The notes under the pieces were generated by a model. The model had not been told where the DNA came from. It ran no database searches and worked only from the letters and a program-made list of their open reading frames with translations. The translations under genes were made by a program, and so were the position numbers. From contig JABVXV010000064.1 in NCBI GenBank assembly GCA_013365325.1, positions 186,001 through 250,000 on the forward strand: a stretch of 64,000 bases of DNA, given 5' to 3'. Each line of letters begins with the position of its first letter. Within the stretch, counting starts at the first letter, position 1. Positions 1-13,578 of the stretch are shown here, piece after piece. This stretch comes from Dipetalonema caudispina. Its lineage: Eukaryota > Nematoda > Chromadorea > Rhabditida > Onchocercidae.

Positions 1-655
1 CCGTGACAAATCGAAGCACTGAGACATCGTACATTCAGAAATCCTTCGAAAAAAAAAGAGAAAATTGAGTTTAATGAAAGCTAACCTCATCAGCAACAAC
101 CTAAACTAGAAAAAAAAAACAAAAAAAAAAAGATTTTTGAGCAAAATGTCATGTAGTTTTTTCAGATTTCGTCATACTTTTATCTTAATGCATATCCTTT
201 TAGTTAAATTCAACTAGTTTAATTAATGAGATATGCCTATTGTATCTCTTTTTATTTGTAGTAAGATATGTATGATTCGGTAACATTATTTAACTAAAGC
301 TGAAAATCTAATCGTATATACATATTTTTTTCGAGACTAAGTTTTTGGTGGTGAAAACGGCGAAGAGAATAAAAAGTGAGAGAAGGATGTTTTTGCCAGG
401 ATATACAATTCTGGTTCTAATGAGCTTGAATCGCGATAGATATCCAAAATGAGGATAAAAAATACTTAGAATCATCCATTCACTTCTCACCTCTATCGTA
501 ATATATAAAATAGTGATTCATCCCTCATCAGCCTTGGCAAAGATAAATTGATGAAAAACAAACAGATGCAATTTTCTTTTGTATTAAATTTTCTTGATAA
601 AAACTACTAAACTATTACACTTAATAATTTTATTAAATAAAATAAGTGAACACAC
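1..655. other. Left-edge stretch, possible downstream exons
   Basis: No complete gene is visible. On the minus strand this stretch lies downstream of the candidate first exon at 656-834. A very good donor (AG followed by GTGAGA) sits near 492-497 on the minus strand, and a frame stays open from there to about 308. The last part of that frame is a hydrophobic translation of T-rich DNA and looks intronic. One internal exon near 497-530 would fit if the first exon used its second GT, but I cannot fix it. Short poly(A) runs lie at 108-130. Confidence 0.3.
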
Positions 656-834
656 TTGATAGGCCATTCTTCGGTATGATATGGTATCTGAATATTCAAT
701 AACTCCAACTCAGTGATATAAGATGGTATCACAGGTAGTTCCGATGTTAACTTGTGGTAACGCCGATAGCCAATAAGCGATCCCAATATGAACAAAAAAA
801 GTGCCAATAACGAATAACGTCCAGTAGCTTTCAT
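656..834 (-). CDS. Candidate first exon of an unknown small membrane protein (partial)
   Basis: This is an ATG-initiated frame of about 59 codons with GC-richer, coding-like codons, unlike its surroundings. The start MKATGRYS is followed by a hydrophobic stretch (LLALFLFILGSLIG) and then by positively charged residues (YRRYHK). That is the pattern of a signal anchor or uncleaved signal peptide. The rest (for example PVIPSYITELELLNIQIP) is soluble-looking and ends at a donor, AA followed by GTGTGTTC (phase 2); a second GT two bases on would give phase 1. Downstream exons would lie towards position 1 and beyond the window. I do not recognise the family. A chance frame is possible, but the codon quality argues for a real exon. 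Confidence 0.4.
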
Positions 835-3059
835 CTTCTTTTGATGCTACGTTTCCTTTTTCAAAGGTTAATCAAAGCGTCAACTAATCTTCGATTCACG
901 TAACGAATTAGCAATCCATATTACCATCATTATTTAAAAATTATCTGAAAAACGAGAAGCGTAAAAAAAAAAAAAAAAAAGAACAATCAACAACGTATAC
1001 CTCACGTCATACATCACACCCCCACCACTAATTAATTGCTCCGTGATCCAGCTGTCACAATAATTCGGTGGAACGTGAGAACGTTGATCGAGACACTGTG
1101 AAAATCATGTCTCATTCACTTCATAAAACAAGAAATTTTTACAAAATCTTTCCCATTTATTCAAAAACGAAAAATTACAAGAAAGGAAATATAAAAATAC
1201 AACCAAATGATAAATAACAAAAACTTTCTTATTCCATTTTATCGTTTAGAACATGAAGACAGAAAAATTTGAATTTAAATTTGAACATGAAGACAAGATT
1301 GCAGTTAAAGAATTTTATTTTTGTGTTGAAATTTAAACCTGAATAAGATAAATTTAAATGTATGGTTTGGAAAATTTCAAAACTTTCGAGATTTGGAGAC
1401 ATAAGCGAGTTACAAATATATGTTAGTTTAAATCTCGGAAGAGTTCAAATTAATTTGAAATGTAAATATTTGGAATTGTATGTGTTAATTTATATCTTGG
1501 AAAATTCTGTATTAATTTTTGTTTTTTTTTTTTCTTTGTATGTCATAACAGTTGCATTATCATATTTCTATAGGTTCTCGTTATGGTACTTAAAAATATT
1601 TGCATAAGAAGTTTACTGGAAAATATTACTTGGTTTAATACCATGTGTTGTAGAAAATCACAAGGCTAAATTAAATAATTTTATTGTTACTGATTATATA
1701 TATAATCTCAAATTTCACATTAAATCAGTTATGTTTGATAATTAGTGTAAGAAGAAATTTACATTAATATGACTAAAGGTAAAATGCTTTAAACATTTCT
1801 AAACAGAATATTTTGTGAAAAACAGTATTCGGCTTTGATTGTATCTTTTGCACTTGATATTGTGATATATGATAGTATGGTACTATGGGATTTGAATGTA
1901 TTTGCTATTTATGTTGAATTTTTACAGTAATTTTCATTGAACAGCATAAGGAACTATTTGATTTATATTGAGAAGATACAGAAAAGCAGTTAAAAGTTAT
2001 CATATCTTAGAGGATAAACAAAATTTAGACTGAAAACAACAACGAGATATTAAATCTGATTAATTATGAACTATTTAAATAAATGTCAAGCTATGGAAAT
2101 TTCGAGCAGCATAGATTAGTGACATTTCGTATGTGAAGTAGAAGATGATTATGATAATCATCAGCTGTTATTTTTCTTACAAATATGGTTGGAAAAATTG
2201 CTGTAATTGTCAGGAATGATTTTGTTGACGATAGTGTAAAATATTTTGATGATACCAATACCACCATGTGATGATTAGTCTACAAAGCCAAGGCAAATGA
2301 TCTGAAATTATTACTACATTTTTACAAAGTGGTTTGAACAACTAAGGATTTTACATGTTGTAGTAGTAGTAGTAGTAGTAGTAGACGTGAGAAAATTACA
2401 CTGCAACATTTTAATGTCCCAGCCGGGGAAACCCCTCGTCTCCCATTTTGATGTAATTCCATCTCGTGTTATATTATGTTTCCATCTGCTTTACATGATA
2501 TTGGCAGTTGTTTATTGAAATGGTCAAATAGTGACCATTTACATTTACATAAAGTTAGCATGGAATGAATGATAAAAGAAGAAATGTATATATTAGTAAT
2601 CATATTAACCATTTAATGCTATCAATATTATCCGTTCATTTATCATAACAATCAGGAAATTTATTCCAAAAAATTTCAATGGAAAGAGAATAGCATTCTA
2701 TTAAGAGAATTTTTAATTAAATTTATAATTTTGAAGACACTTCCTTTTTATTTTATTGTTGTTTCAAATTTCATGACTATCGTTTCTTTCTTTTTTCATT
2801 TTACTTAACGGTAACAAGCTATGTTATTACCAATACTGATAATACTGGTGATATATGAGATAGTAATATGATAGCATGATTTCTTTTAGTGCAGCAAATT
2901 CTGAATTTATAACATTTCTTGTGAGTATTAAGAGTGAATTCAAAGATGACTCTCAATAAACGATCTATATTGTCACCTTAACGATACTGTAACTTTTCAA
3001 ACATTTGGCATAAGATGACATATTGAAAGAAACAAAGATTATTTGGTTGAAGAAAGAAA
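835..3059. other. Intergenic AT-rich stretch
   Basis: I see no supportable gene. The stretch around 1,005-1,110 is GC-richer than its surroundings and lies upstream of the 656-834 exon, so it may hold that gene's promoter; no specific site can be named. A short GC-rich hairpin-like block (GGGGAAACCCC) lies near 2,423. The plus-strand frame at 1,362-1,607 is a translation of T-rich DNA and was not accepted. Confidence 0.5.
2360..2385. repeat. (TAG)n microsatellite
   Basis: About nine tandem copies of a GTA/TAG trinucleotide in noncoding DNA. Confidence 0.9.
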
Positions 3060-3082
3060 GAGAGAGAGAGAGAGAGAGAGGG
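3058..3082. repeat. (AG)n microsatellite
   Basis: A tandem AG dinucleotide run set in a purine-rich segment that continues as imperfect GAA/AGAAA to about 3,110. Confidence 0.9.
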
Positions 3083-3354
3083 AAGAAGAAAAAGAAAGAG
3101 AAGAAAAGTTATTACTAAATAAATTTTTATAAAGTGAAGCATTCTTTAAAAGATTGTCATGGAAATATAACTAAAGAAGAATGACGAAAGAAAAGATGTG
3201 AAAACGAAAGAAAAGGGTTGAAGGAAGAAAGGTTGACATTAATATCGGTAATAGTTGATACAAATGATGTGATTAAGATTGATGAAATGATAACTGGCAA
3301 TAGAGGAGAAAGTGAGAAACGGTATCTGTGCTCCTATAAATGATGTTAGTGATA

Positions 3355-3675
3355 GTGATGGTGATGATGATGATGATGATGATGATGATGCTAATGATGA
3401 TGGTGGAGTGATGATGATGATATTTATGATGATGATGATGATGCTAATGATGATGGTGGTAGTGATGACGATGATATTTATGATGGTGATGATGATGCTG
3501 ATGATGACGATGATGATGATGCTGATGATGATGATGATGATGTTTGTTGCGGTGCCGGTGCTATATGGTGGCTACGGCTGCTATATTTGATCATTTCATC
3601 ATTTACATTCCGTTAAATGATATACCATTACCATACCCAATAAGGTAGAAAATGATGATGATGATGATGATGATC
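3355..3675. repeat. (GAT)n / (ATG)n trinucleotide repeat block
   Basis: Imperfect GAT repeats fill 3,355-3,545, with a second pure run at 3,650-3,674. In frame they read as poly-Asp or poly-Met, which creates a long but low-complexity open frame. There is no non-repeat coding sequence around it, so I treat it as a microsatellite. Confidence 0.9.
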
Positions 3676-6600
3676 GTGTGTGTCCCTGTCCTCTCAACCA
3701 TTCACCTCATTCATATCTTTATGATATTTCTAGGTGATGAATATTTCACAAAATTACTCCTCAAATTTACAACATATATCATTTCATACTACTGTCTTCT
3801 CCATCTTTTCGCTTTCTCATTTTTAGCTATATACATTCATGATTCACCTATGTAAAAATAAATTGAATTAATTACTTTCATTCTTTTAATTAATATACAG
3901 ATGCAAAAATCAGCAATAGTTATTTAAGTCAAATTATATATGAAAGAAATTTGAGCAATTAAATTTATTTAATCAGAAATGAATTTTTTTGTTATTAATG
4001 TTTATATGAATGAATTTTTTTGTTTTTAATGTTTATATGAATAGCTTTTCTAATTCATATCCTTTTTTTCATTGATTTATTATGCTGTAATACACCGCAT
4101 ATTTATTATTTCTTATGTTTTATTTATCAAAATTATCTTAGAATTTTAATGTCAGATTATCTTTCGTTTAGGGAAAATTAAAAATGTAATGTGTAATGAT
4201 GTGATGATAACATGTAGAAGGCTATTGATAACGTGTAAGGATATGGTAATTCATGCTCAATGTATTATTTTTTTCATATTTAACAAAATATCTCGCACAT
4301 TTTAATAGAATTTTTCATCACTAATTGCTTTAAATGTTACCTAGTCTTTACTCGGACAAAATATTAATTGATCAAAATTTTTGTAAGAAAGTTGACTTTT
4401 GGACAATATTCTTTCTTTGTTGTTTTTTATCGTTATTGATGAATTTTGCATCATTATTATTACTTCTATGTAGAAATATGATGCAGAAGTTTATCACGTA
4501 TGTACATGACCTTAAACAATACAACGCATATAATTTTTGAATATTATCAGTGATAACATAACTTTTCTGCTGCTATTACAAAATTTGTGACGATTATTTG
4601 TTGCGGAATAGCGATAATAATTTTGTAAATGATACTTTGATTAAATAATCTTTGATAAGGAAAAAGAAAAAACTAATTATTCATTGGAGGAATTTACCCA
4701 TTTTACATCATTTTTTCTCCATCCTTTACCATCCTTCTCTGATTTTTCAAGGACAATTAGTATCATGTCAAATGAAAACCATACTGCTACTATTGATCCA
4801 CTGGAACCGGTTTTTTTTTTTTTTCGTTTTTTTTTTTTTCGTTCAAAAGGTTTGTGAATTTATATACGGTCACTAACTTGATTTTCTCTGTCTTTTTATC
4901 TTTCCGTATATACGTTCAAAAATTCACTTTTTAAGATGCAACATTTCAAAGTTACTCGTGTTTATTTTTTCATATGATAACCATTACCATAACACATTAG
5001 GAATAATGAAAAATTGATTTGCTGAATCCAATAAATGATCTCATCAATCAATGCTTCAATTTTGATGTCTCTTATCTATTATTAGATTATACCACAATGA
5101 TTTTCGATCAGTTTTTTACTCGTCGATATACATTCAAGTTATTTGCATATGCATATATCTTATGTACCGTACTCGTCGTTAACCATCCAACAAGTACATC
5201 ATCAATTGTCATTGTAGATGATCTAATGCATACTGTAACAGGAGCACACGAAAGCATAGTATCATTGCTGCTACTTGAAAATGATATTTTAGAAAAGTGT
5301 GACGATCGGACGATCGGACGAACAGATGGATGATGATGATGATGATGATGATGATTGCTTTCCTTTCTTTCTCTTATTTTCCTTTTTTCTTTCTTCCTTT
5401 CTTTGAAAAGAAAAAAAAAATTTTGTTATTTAAAAATTTCGATGCAAAATGAATTACCACATTTTACTTTAACCAATCGTTTCGCTTTTCAAACTTCTTT
5501 GAACTTCTACAGATTTCTTGTCTGATTGACTGCACTGATTGGTTAAGCGAAATGAAACCTGTTTTTATGGAGTAATACCACTTATCAGACAGTATGTTAC
5601 CAATAACAGCTAGCATCAGCAACAACAACAGCATCAAGAACAACAACAACAACAACTACTACTACTACTAGTACTATCGGGTGTTTTAGAAGCTGAAAAC
5701 ATATGGAAGATAGCAATGAGGAAATGAAATATTAAAGAAAAATGTAGAAGAGTTTAGGAGGAGAAGGATAAAGGAAGGGCAGATTATTTCACAAAATGTT
5801 GTTTAATGTAATTTTCATTTCGACGATTTTTCATCAAACAACACTAACACTAACAGTGGCATAAATTTAATTTGCATTACACTTCAAAAGTTTTGATGCC
5901 GCACAAAGTTTGCCGTTTTGCTCGATTAACGTATAATTTTATAACATAGCAATAAGTGAAATGGGTTTGTTGAAACAGAATTGTCAATTTCATTTTAGTG
6001 TTTCAATGTTCAAAAATTGAGATAATTTTTGTTTTTTGAAAACAGGATACTCAATTTCTGCTTGTTTCTGCCATTTCCAGTAATTAAACGAATTATTACT
6101 GTCATCAGTTAACCGTTACATCGCATAAGGTTGGAAACTATCAGTACTGCAACTATCCTAATTAGTTTAAAGTTAGGCATTGTAAATTAGGCGATGACTT
6201 CAGTTAGTTTAAGTTCATCATTTATCATTCTTTGGTATTACAGATATGACTGAAGTCTGTTGCAAAAACGTTGAATTTTAGCTCTTCCTACCTGTTGTAA
6301 TTCCATTGTGTTAATTTTCGTTATAAAAAGTTAAGTTAGACCAGTCAACCATTATTTTGAAGATTTTCATTATTTCTGACATTAACATTAGAAATTCACA
6401 TTAAACATTAAAATTTACGCTTAATTATATGCTTCAGATATCTAATAATATAAATGTAAAAATTAACAAATTAACAAGTAAATGAATAAATATGTAAATA
6501 AATCACTCCCACTGCTTATATTTAAACTATCAGATATGCTTTGAAGTGTACACTAAGCAAAATTTATTATGAAGCTGAAATTTCCAATATTGCTCAAGCA

Positions 6601-9352
6601 TGGAAACATTCTTAGTATTGATAATTTCCATGTAAAAGATAGTCAATTACAATAAAACAAGTAATTATAGTTCAGGAATGAGAAGGGAATGTTGTCATAG
6701 ATGAGAAATATTCATCTATCATCACCTTGTATTAACTCTTTTAATCAGAGAAAGGTAAATGTTGAGTTGACGGTGGGTATTTTTTTTTCCCACTCTTTTC
6801 TCTCTTTCTTCTCCTTTTCTCCCTTTATCATACGATGATAAGGATGAAAGAGAGAGAAAGGATGGAAGATAGAAAATAATGAAGTAATAGAATAGTGAAG
6901 AAGAAAAAGAACAAAATGTAAAATTTTTTCGAGTATTGTTACAATGTTATGTAAAAATTTCTATCCTTATTAAATGTTGAAATCATTATTTCCTAATTAT
7001 ATCATCCCTTAGTTAATTTTATTTGTCATAAAAACTGGAACGGGAAGGAAAAAGTGATATGTAACGATTTATCCGGATTAGGAAATTTAGAAAATAACAC
7101 ATAACGATTCGATTCATTTTGATTTACAAATTTCTGTTTTTCTTTCTACTCTCTTCCAATCTTTTATCATTTAATTACGTAAAACTTTTTGTTCAAAAAG
7201 ATACCGCTTAGTTGATTACGCCACTATTATTTTCGATAGAAGTATTATGTGATAGGTTTCAACTTAATGAAGTATCTGTGTGTATCTGTTTATAAAGATT
7301 AATTAATGCTGTAGTTTATATTGTATTCATAACGGATTACCGTAAGCAATTCTATTAAATTAAGCAAGTAAACTATCCATCTGTTAGTTTTTCATACAGT
7401 AAGAGGAAAATTACAACACAAATCCATATTAATTATAATATGGATGAGATCGAATAATATACTGAATATTACATTAGAATTGAAGTATACATTATTTGAA
7501 ATTATCATATGTTAGATTAATTTCAACTTAAAAACAAATTTATGAATAAATTCGAATATATATAGAGTGTTAAATTTTTAATTAATTAATATAACAGATT
7601 GGTTGATAACTTTTTAATGCTTACATATAATTTTCGTAGAAATGCAAATATATTTTTTCTTGCTGCACAATTAATTATAATATATAATCATTATAAGAAT
7701 ATGTATCTAATTGATACACATATACAAAGATAAATCATTAAACTTGCATAATTGACTTGATTGATTACAATAATTGATTGCAATATGCATAAAAGTATAA
7801 TGAATATAGTTTTGTTTTGCATGATAATTGTAACAAATTACAACAATTTTAAATTCTAATCATCATGAGTGACGTCTTATATAATAATGATTTTATTTGT
7901 CGTTAGCCATGATAATATTTCATCGAAGAAATTTTTATTACTATCATTTGTTTGATTTTAAAGTGTTCATTACTTTCATCATTTTTCGCATCAAAGTGTA
8001 TCGTAATCAAAAGGCGTAAATAATTCATCCGTATATTTAATTCAAAAAAAAAAAAAAATTAATGCTGATATTCAATTCTGATATTGTTGATGATGATGAC
8101 GATTGCTGGTGCTATGAGCGCAGATCAGGTCTAGTGATAACAGCTTCTATCCGACATTTCTGCCTTTTGCTCGAAAATCAGCTGGATCGAACAGCATCAT
8201 TGTCTACACAACATTTACATTTTTTTTTTTCCGCTATTTCATTTTTAATTATCATTTCTATTTCATGCTTTTAATTTATATTCTTATATGGATCATTGTC
8301 CGACAATGTATGTCAGAAGAAAGAATTAATGTTGGAAAGTTTTAAAAGCGGGAAGGAAAAAAGAGTAAAAAAAAACTGAGTCGGAAAAAGAAAGGATTAG
8401 ATGTAATGAAGTTGAAGTAAATAAGCTAAGAGGATTTTTATGCTTATCTTTCGGCATGATTCTCAATAACTTATGCAACTTTTAATCACATTGTTTTTTC
8501 ATTTTCTTTTTTCCTTTCTTTTTAAATAAACATTTTTTTTAATTAGGTAAGAAATGAAGATTTTTTTAGTAATCACTTTTAACTTATCATTTTATCAGCA
8601 TACTTAAAGGTTAATTATCCCTTTATGAAAATGAGTGATACTAATGTAATGAGTTAAAGTAGTTTGGGAAATTTTTCCGCTCTTTGCATAATTGTCGGCT
8701 AAATTGAAGTGATCCATTTGGCAGTTGTTGAAGATAAATATGAAAGTTAACTTGTGCAACAGCTAAACAGCTTCGTCTATTCAAACTAATTTTAAAATTT
8801 CCGAAATATTATTCAATTCGAATTTTCAATCAGTAAACGATGTAACTAACAGCCACCGATCGCTTAGATTAGTTGATTGAATGAAATGATTTAATGATTT
8901 TATATTGTAAACACTTCCAACAAAATCTATGAAGTGTCTATCATCCAATAGTTTACTACTATTAATTATTATCAATGTTATTATCACTAAAGTAATACTG
9001 TTTATCACTTGATAACAATGGATTAATGACAATATTTATTTCTTATTAATCCAATACAAATGTTCTTTAACTTTTTTCGCTAGCCACCATTCAATCATAT
9101 TTAGATATTTAATTATATTCGACTATATTATTAATTATCAACTCTTATTCATAATCTTAGTGATTAACGAAGGCCGTCAAAACAAATTAATGAAGATCTC
9201 TGTGGTAACGGATATCTTCATGTCGCTGTAGAAAATTTAAATTCCTCACGTCATTCAAATCACTAATAGCAAAATTTCACGTCAATCAATTTTTTCCTTT
9301 CCTATATCAATCTTTTTATTATTTGTTTACATATCAAGTAATTCATTGAAAA
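3676..9352. other. Intergenic AT-rich stretch with two GC-richer islands
   Basis: No complete gene is supported. Island one, 5,140-5,355, contains tandem GACGATCG-like units followed by a (GAT)n run. Island two, 8,085-8,225, is clearly GC-richer than its flanks, is open in one plus frame for about 60 codons, and ends in a T run. Neither has convincing splice sites on both sides. (CAA)n and (CTA)n runs lie at 5,620-5,672. Everything else is AT-rich with frequent stops in all frames. Confidence 0.45.
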
Positions 9353-9433
9353 GCAGTATTAATAATAGTAGTAATAATAGTAGTACGGTAGTAGAAGTGG
9401 CAGTAATACGTATTAGTAGTAGTAGTAGTAGTG
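9353..9433. repeat. Imperfect (TAG)n / (TAA)n repeat
   Basis: TAG and TAA trinucleotides alternate, with a purer TAG run at the right end. Confidence 0.85.
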
Positions 9434-9599
9434 TTTAATATAATAGCTTTTTATAGAAGAAAAAAAAAAAATTGAATAAAATTGATGAATAATGGTTCAA
9501 TGATTAGAAAGCGGTCTAAAGCTGTCGATTGTAATTTATTGATAGGTGATCATTAATTTTTGTGATCAACAAAATTTTTATATAAATTAGGATACAATC

Positions 9600-9770
9600 A
9601 CAGAAGGTATCGTCGTCCAGTCAATTGGACGATATGGGTGACAGTTTCATACTCTCTCTCAGATGCCGCAATCAAACATATCTGAATGGAGATTCACTGA
9701 TGGCCATCACTGATAACACAGTGAGACTGATTTCTTGAAGGTCATCAACCACTGGTGATGATTATCGATG
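9600..9770. other. GC-richer island with short inverted repeats
   Basis: A block of ordinary complexity in an AT-rich desert. It holds a 7-bp-arm hairpin (TCGTCCA, 6-base loop, TGGACGA) near 9,613-9,632 and a perfect 12-bp palindrome, TGATGGCCATCA, near 9,700. No frame is open throughout. It could be a regulatory element or an untranslated exon; nothing in the sequence decides this. Confidence 0.35.
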
Positions 9771-10529
9771 GTAGTACTCATTTCACAATTACTCCCTCTC
9801 TCTATAACTATTCTCCTCCTTTCCGTCCTCTTCTTATCCTCAAACGTAATCTTATCAACCACAATTTCTCATTAATTCAATTCATAAATATACCGCAGGT
9901 TGGAAAAAAAAAGTAAGAAAGAAGAGATTGTTCCATTAAACTGAAAAAAAAAAAAAAGCAAAAAGAAACTAACAACTTATCAAAATTTAACTTTTCATAG
10001 TAAAAGAATCATTGTTTTTATCATTGAAATCACTTATTTTATGTATGTTATCAAATGAATTGCGACAAAATTTGCGAATGTAAGCATTAAGCATGCATCA
10101 TTTGATAAATAAATATTATCAAGTAGGATATCATTTAATGAAACATATATGAAATCCGACAACATTATTCGAATTTCTGATAATTTCTCATTGTTTTATT
10201 CTAACTTTCAGGATTCAGATTAATCGAATCAAAAAAAAAAAAAAAAAAAAAAATGATAATCGTTTAATGATATACTGATATATTTGTCATTGATATTATT
10301 TATAATAATGATATATTTAATCATTAAAAATATAATATAACATCGAAATATTTCAATCAATTTTCTTTTCTTTTTCATAGTAATCAACAAATTTCAAGTA
10401 GATCTCACAACTTTTCCTTGCCTTCTATTGCTTCATTGATGATGCATTAGGCATGGCATACAATAAGCATATAGCAATTTTTTTTTTTCTGGCTGTATTC
10501 TCCGAGCAAAAATTTTGATATCGGATAGG

Positions 10530-10735
10530 TTTGGTCGGCACAACTGGGAACCGTTTCCCAAATTCTACAACAACTATCACCATCATCAACACCAGCATCC
10601 ATCTCATCTCATCGCTACTACCACAAACCACCACCATCACCATCACCATCACTATCATCACCACTAATACCGCCATCACCAACTATCACTTACTGCCACG
10701 ATCAGCTTCATCAGCTCGTATTAGTTATTAGGAAC
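10530..10735. repeat. ACC/ATC-rich imperfect trinucleotide block
   Basis: A GC-richer block dominated by ACC, ATC and CAC triplets. It is open in more than one frame on both strands because the repeat lacks stops. No splice sites or conserved domain are seen, so it is taken as a degenerate microsatellite rather than a gene. Confidence 0.6.
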
Positions 10736-13295
10736 AATAACAGTGGATCACTAACCAACACCAATTTTCATCCCTCACCATATTTTGCATAAAATACTTC
10801 GAATATATAAATTTTTTCTTTCTCCCCCTCTAAAAAAGAGAGGGAAAAGGAAAAAAGGAGAAAAAATAAAACAGAAAAGAAAGAGTGGAAGAGAAGAAAA
10901 AAGAAAGAAAAAAGAAAAATAAAAAAAAAAAAAAAAACTCAACGATCCTTGAAAAATGATCGATTCTTACTTATCTTTTTTTTTTTTCTCTCCTGCAAAA
11001 TGATCGAACTATTTTGTCGTATTTATAACGAATGGATCCGTTTTCTTCGCGCATTTCACGATCATATTATTCCTTCTTCCCTTCCTTCCTTCCTTCCTTT
11101 CCGATTTGTGTTGTATTTAGTTGAATAAATATTGACCTCAGATATATTAGATGTAGAAATTTGAAGCAATAATTAACTGTTTGTTATTTTAGATGTGGCA
11201 AAATTTCTTTTTCTTTTTTTTTCTTCTTCTTCTTTTCTTTTATAAATGTATGAACGAATGAATGAATGAGTAAAGGAAGGAAGAAAAGAAGGAATGAATG
11301 ATTGAATGAATGAATGAATGAATAATTAACAGCTCCTATATTATCTTCAGTACAATTTTAATTATCGCTGATAATATGAATTGCCAACTCACACTTCTTT
11401 CATAAGCATTTATAGCAAAAGGGAATGAATGATGGATCAACGGGAATAAATGTTTTATTTTGATATGATGAAAATTTTCAACGAAAAATTAATCAGAGAT
11501 TAAAAAACATAAATCTAATATTAATGCCAAATTTTGTATGATAAAATAAAAAAGATAAGTGATTTTTAAGTTTTACTCGAAAAGCACAAATAATCTTCAT
11601 TTACAATATTTGAACATCATGTATTCCAATTATAAAACTTTCCAATTTACTGGGAATTTGAATATGATGGAAATTAAATAAGAAAGGAAAGAAATCGATA
11701 TCGTATCATATTAATGAAATTAGGATGAAAACATTTCGATTGCCACTTCGAACGTTCTTTAAACTTTCAATTCAATCTGTATATATACTAATTGATAATA
11801 ATAATTTTTAACCAATTGGCAGAAGACATTACGTTTGAACTTTTTTGACCTCATCGATTGACCTTTCGACCAATGAAGAAGATCGAAGATGAGTCAATAA
11901 AGATGAAGGAAGATATGAGTTAATTGAGTTATATGCTAAGAATCTATCCATCCATCTTCTTTCATTTGTCTTGCACTAATTGAGTGTCCGATCAGTCAAG
12001 GTTAACTATTTTACTAAACCTGCATAATTTATCATTTAAAATATTTGATTGTTACTATTAAATTTATCTGTCCTTGGAATATTTTAACCGAAACGATTAT
12101 TTTAATTTGCTATTACTAATTTAAAATTGAGGAAAAAATTTAAAAAAAAAAAAAGAAGCATATTCTTTTTATAAATCTTTTCGTCTACTGTATTCTATTA
12201 AGGAAAAAACGAAAAAAAAAAAAGCGATCGTTCGAAAATATCTCTTTCCACTCTTTTTGGTTTACTGTATTAGTAAAAAAACAAAGTGAAGCAATGAATG
12301 GTAATACTAATTCATGTTAGCAAAAATATTTGTGAAAAATAATTTTTTGTATATTTAAGAGAAAGGAAATATTTTAGCTAATTTCCAAGAGAATAATGCA
12401 AATGTAGGTATTATTAAAATCATTCTAATTATCATGTGCTAATGAGAAAGTCAATTTTTGAAATGTCTATAACAATTTTTCTTGAATTATTCATCGTTTT
12501 CAAAAATTATCATAGGCAATGTGCTGTATTCAGATATTAATCCATGATGCCTAAAACTTTTTAAATTAATTTTGTTTTCGATCATTCTTTTTTTTTCATC
12601 TGTTACAATACAGTACTTTTCCATCCATTGCAATTCTACTTTTCAAATTTAATTTAATATAAGAAATTGTTCTAATATATAAATTGTTGGAATGAAAATT
12701 GATGAAAAATATGCCAAATGATAATTTGTACGATAATTTTAAACTCTAATTACTATCGTTACTGTTATGATTTGTAGGAAAATGTTCGAAAAGGAAGCAA
12801 TAATGATAAGATTATTGATATGATAAAGTTGTTGAAAATGGGTTGATTATTTGCTTGGTTTGCCTGTTTGCTTTCTAACAATGAAAAGTGAAGTGTGGAA
12901 GAAAGGATTAGAATAGATGAAGTGGATCAACGGTTGGCTGATAGTTAGTTAGCGTTGAATAGTGACAGCGACAGCTGACTTCCGTGGTCATTTGACTTAG
13001 ACAGATTCTTCGGTAGTTAATTTCGATTGTAGTAAGTGAAATAGCTGAAGATGATCGTAATCGGACCAGAAATGTTAATCGTTTACAACTATTTGGATAG
13101 AATCTTATTTAGTCAACGTAGCATAAGTCAATTCTAATAAATCGTTTTTAACGAACCTTAAAATAGTAATGTTTGCACACAATTATTTACTAATCTGCAA
13201 AGTTCTTTCCTTTCATTTCATTTAACTCACTCCTTCATCTTCCTACCAATTGCCTTTTAGCGCATTAACAATACCGCCACACACTTTCTGTATTA
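10736..13295. other. Intergenic AT-rich stretch
   Basis: No gene is supported. It contains poly(A) runs, TTCC repeats near 11,080-11,100 and GAAT repeats near 11,250-11,325. A small higher-GC patch at 12,955-13,025 includes the E-box CAGCTG. Confidence 0.5.
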
Positions 13296-13320
13296 TTAAT
13301 TACTTAGTAAAATGGCTATC

Positions 13321-13578
13321 CTATCCCGCAACTGTTCCAAATATAATGCAGAAAATTTTGTTTTTCGGCGATAAGCTATAAGTATTGCCGAGCTCCGATG
13401 ACGACCGAATCTTCCGACCTTTTTCTTCTTCTTCTTCTTCTTCTTCGTCTTCTTCTTCAAGGCAATTATCCGACTTATCGACTCCAATTGCCGCCATCTC
13501 TTTCCTCTTCGTACCCGTTCCGCTATCACAATTGCCACTTTTGTATGTCAATTTTGATTTGTTTCTATGGAAGCTCAA
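13321..13578 (-). other. Coding-like minus-strand frame with poly-Glu tract
   Basis: An open minus-strand frame of 85 codons, open upstream for another 13 or so codons with no ATG there. The part from MAAIGVDKSDNC onward uses varied, GC-containing codons. It then runs through an acidic tract (EEED and a run of Glu from a TTC/GAA repeat) into RKIRSSSELGNTYSLSPKNK before the stop. The non-repeat flanks look coding, which is unusual for this desert. I could not find a convincing acceptor, donor or downstream exon. It may be an isolated exon, a decayed exon, or a chance frame over a CT-rich island. Confidence 0.3.
13421..13460. repeat. (TTC)n microsatellite
   Basis: An imperfect TTC run, read as poly-Glu on the minus strand and as poly-Ser or poly-Leu on the plus strand. 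Confidence 0.85.

Noticed and set aside
308..490. 60-codon minus frame
   Set aside because: Mostly a hydrophobic translation of T-rich DNA; only a link to the 656-834 exon would rescue it.
2400..2460. GC-rich block with GGGGAAACCCC, considered as a structured RNA
   Set aside because: The arms are only 4 bp and no tRNA, snRNA or spliced-leader features are present.
3312..3590. Plus frame rich in Asp and Met
   Set aside because: It is a translation of a GAT microsatellite with no non-repeat coding part.
5019..5333. 104-codon plus frame
   Set aside because: No ATG at its start, no splice signals, and it ends in tandem GACGATCG and GAT repeats; length alone is compatible with chance.
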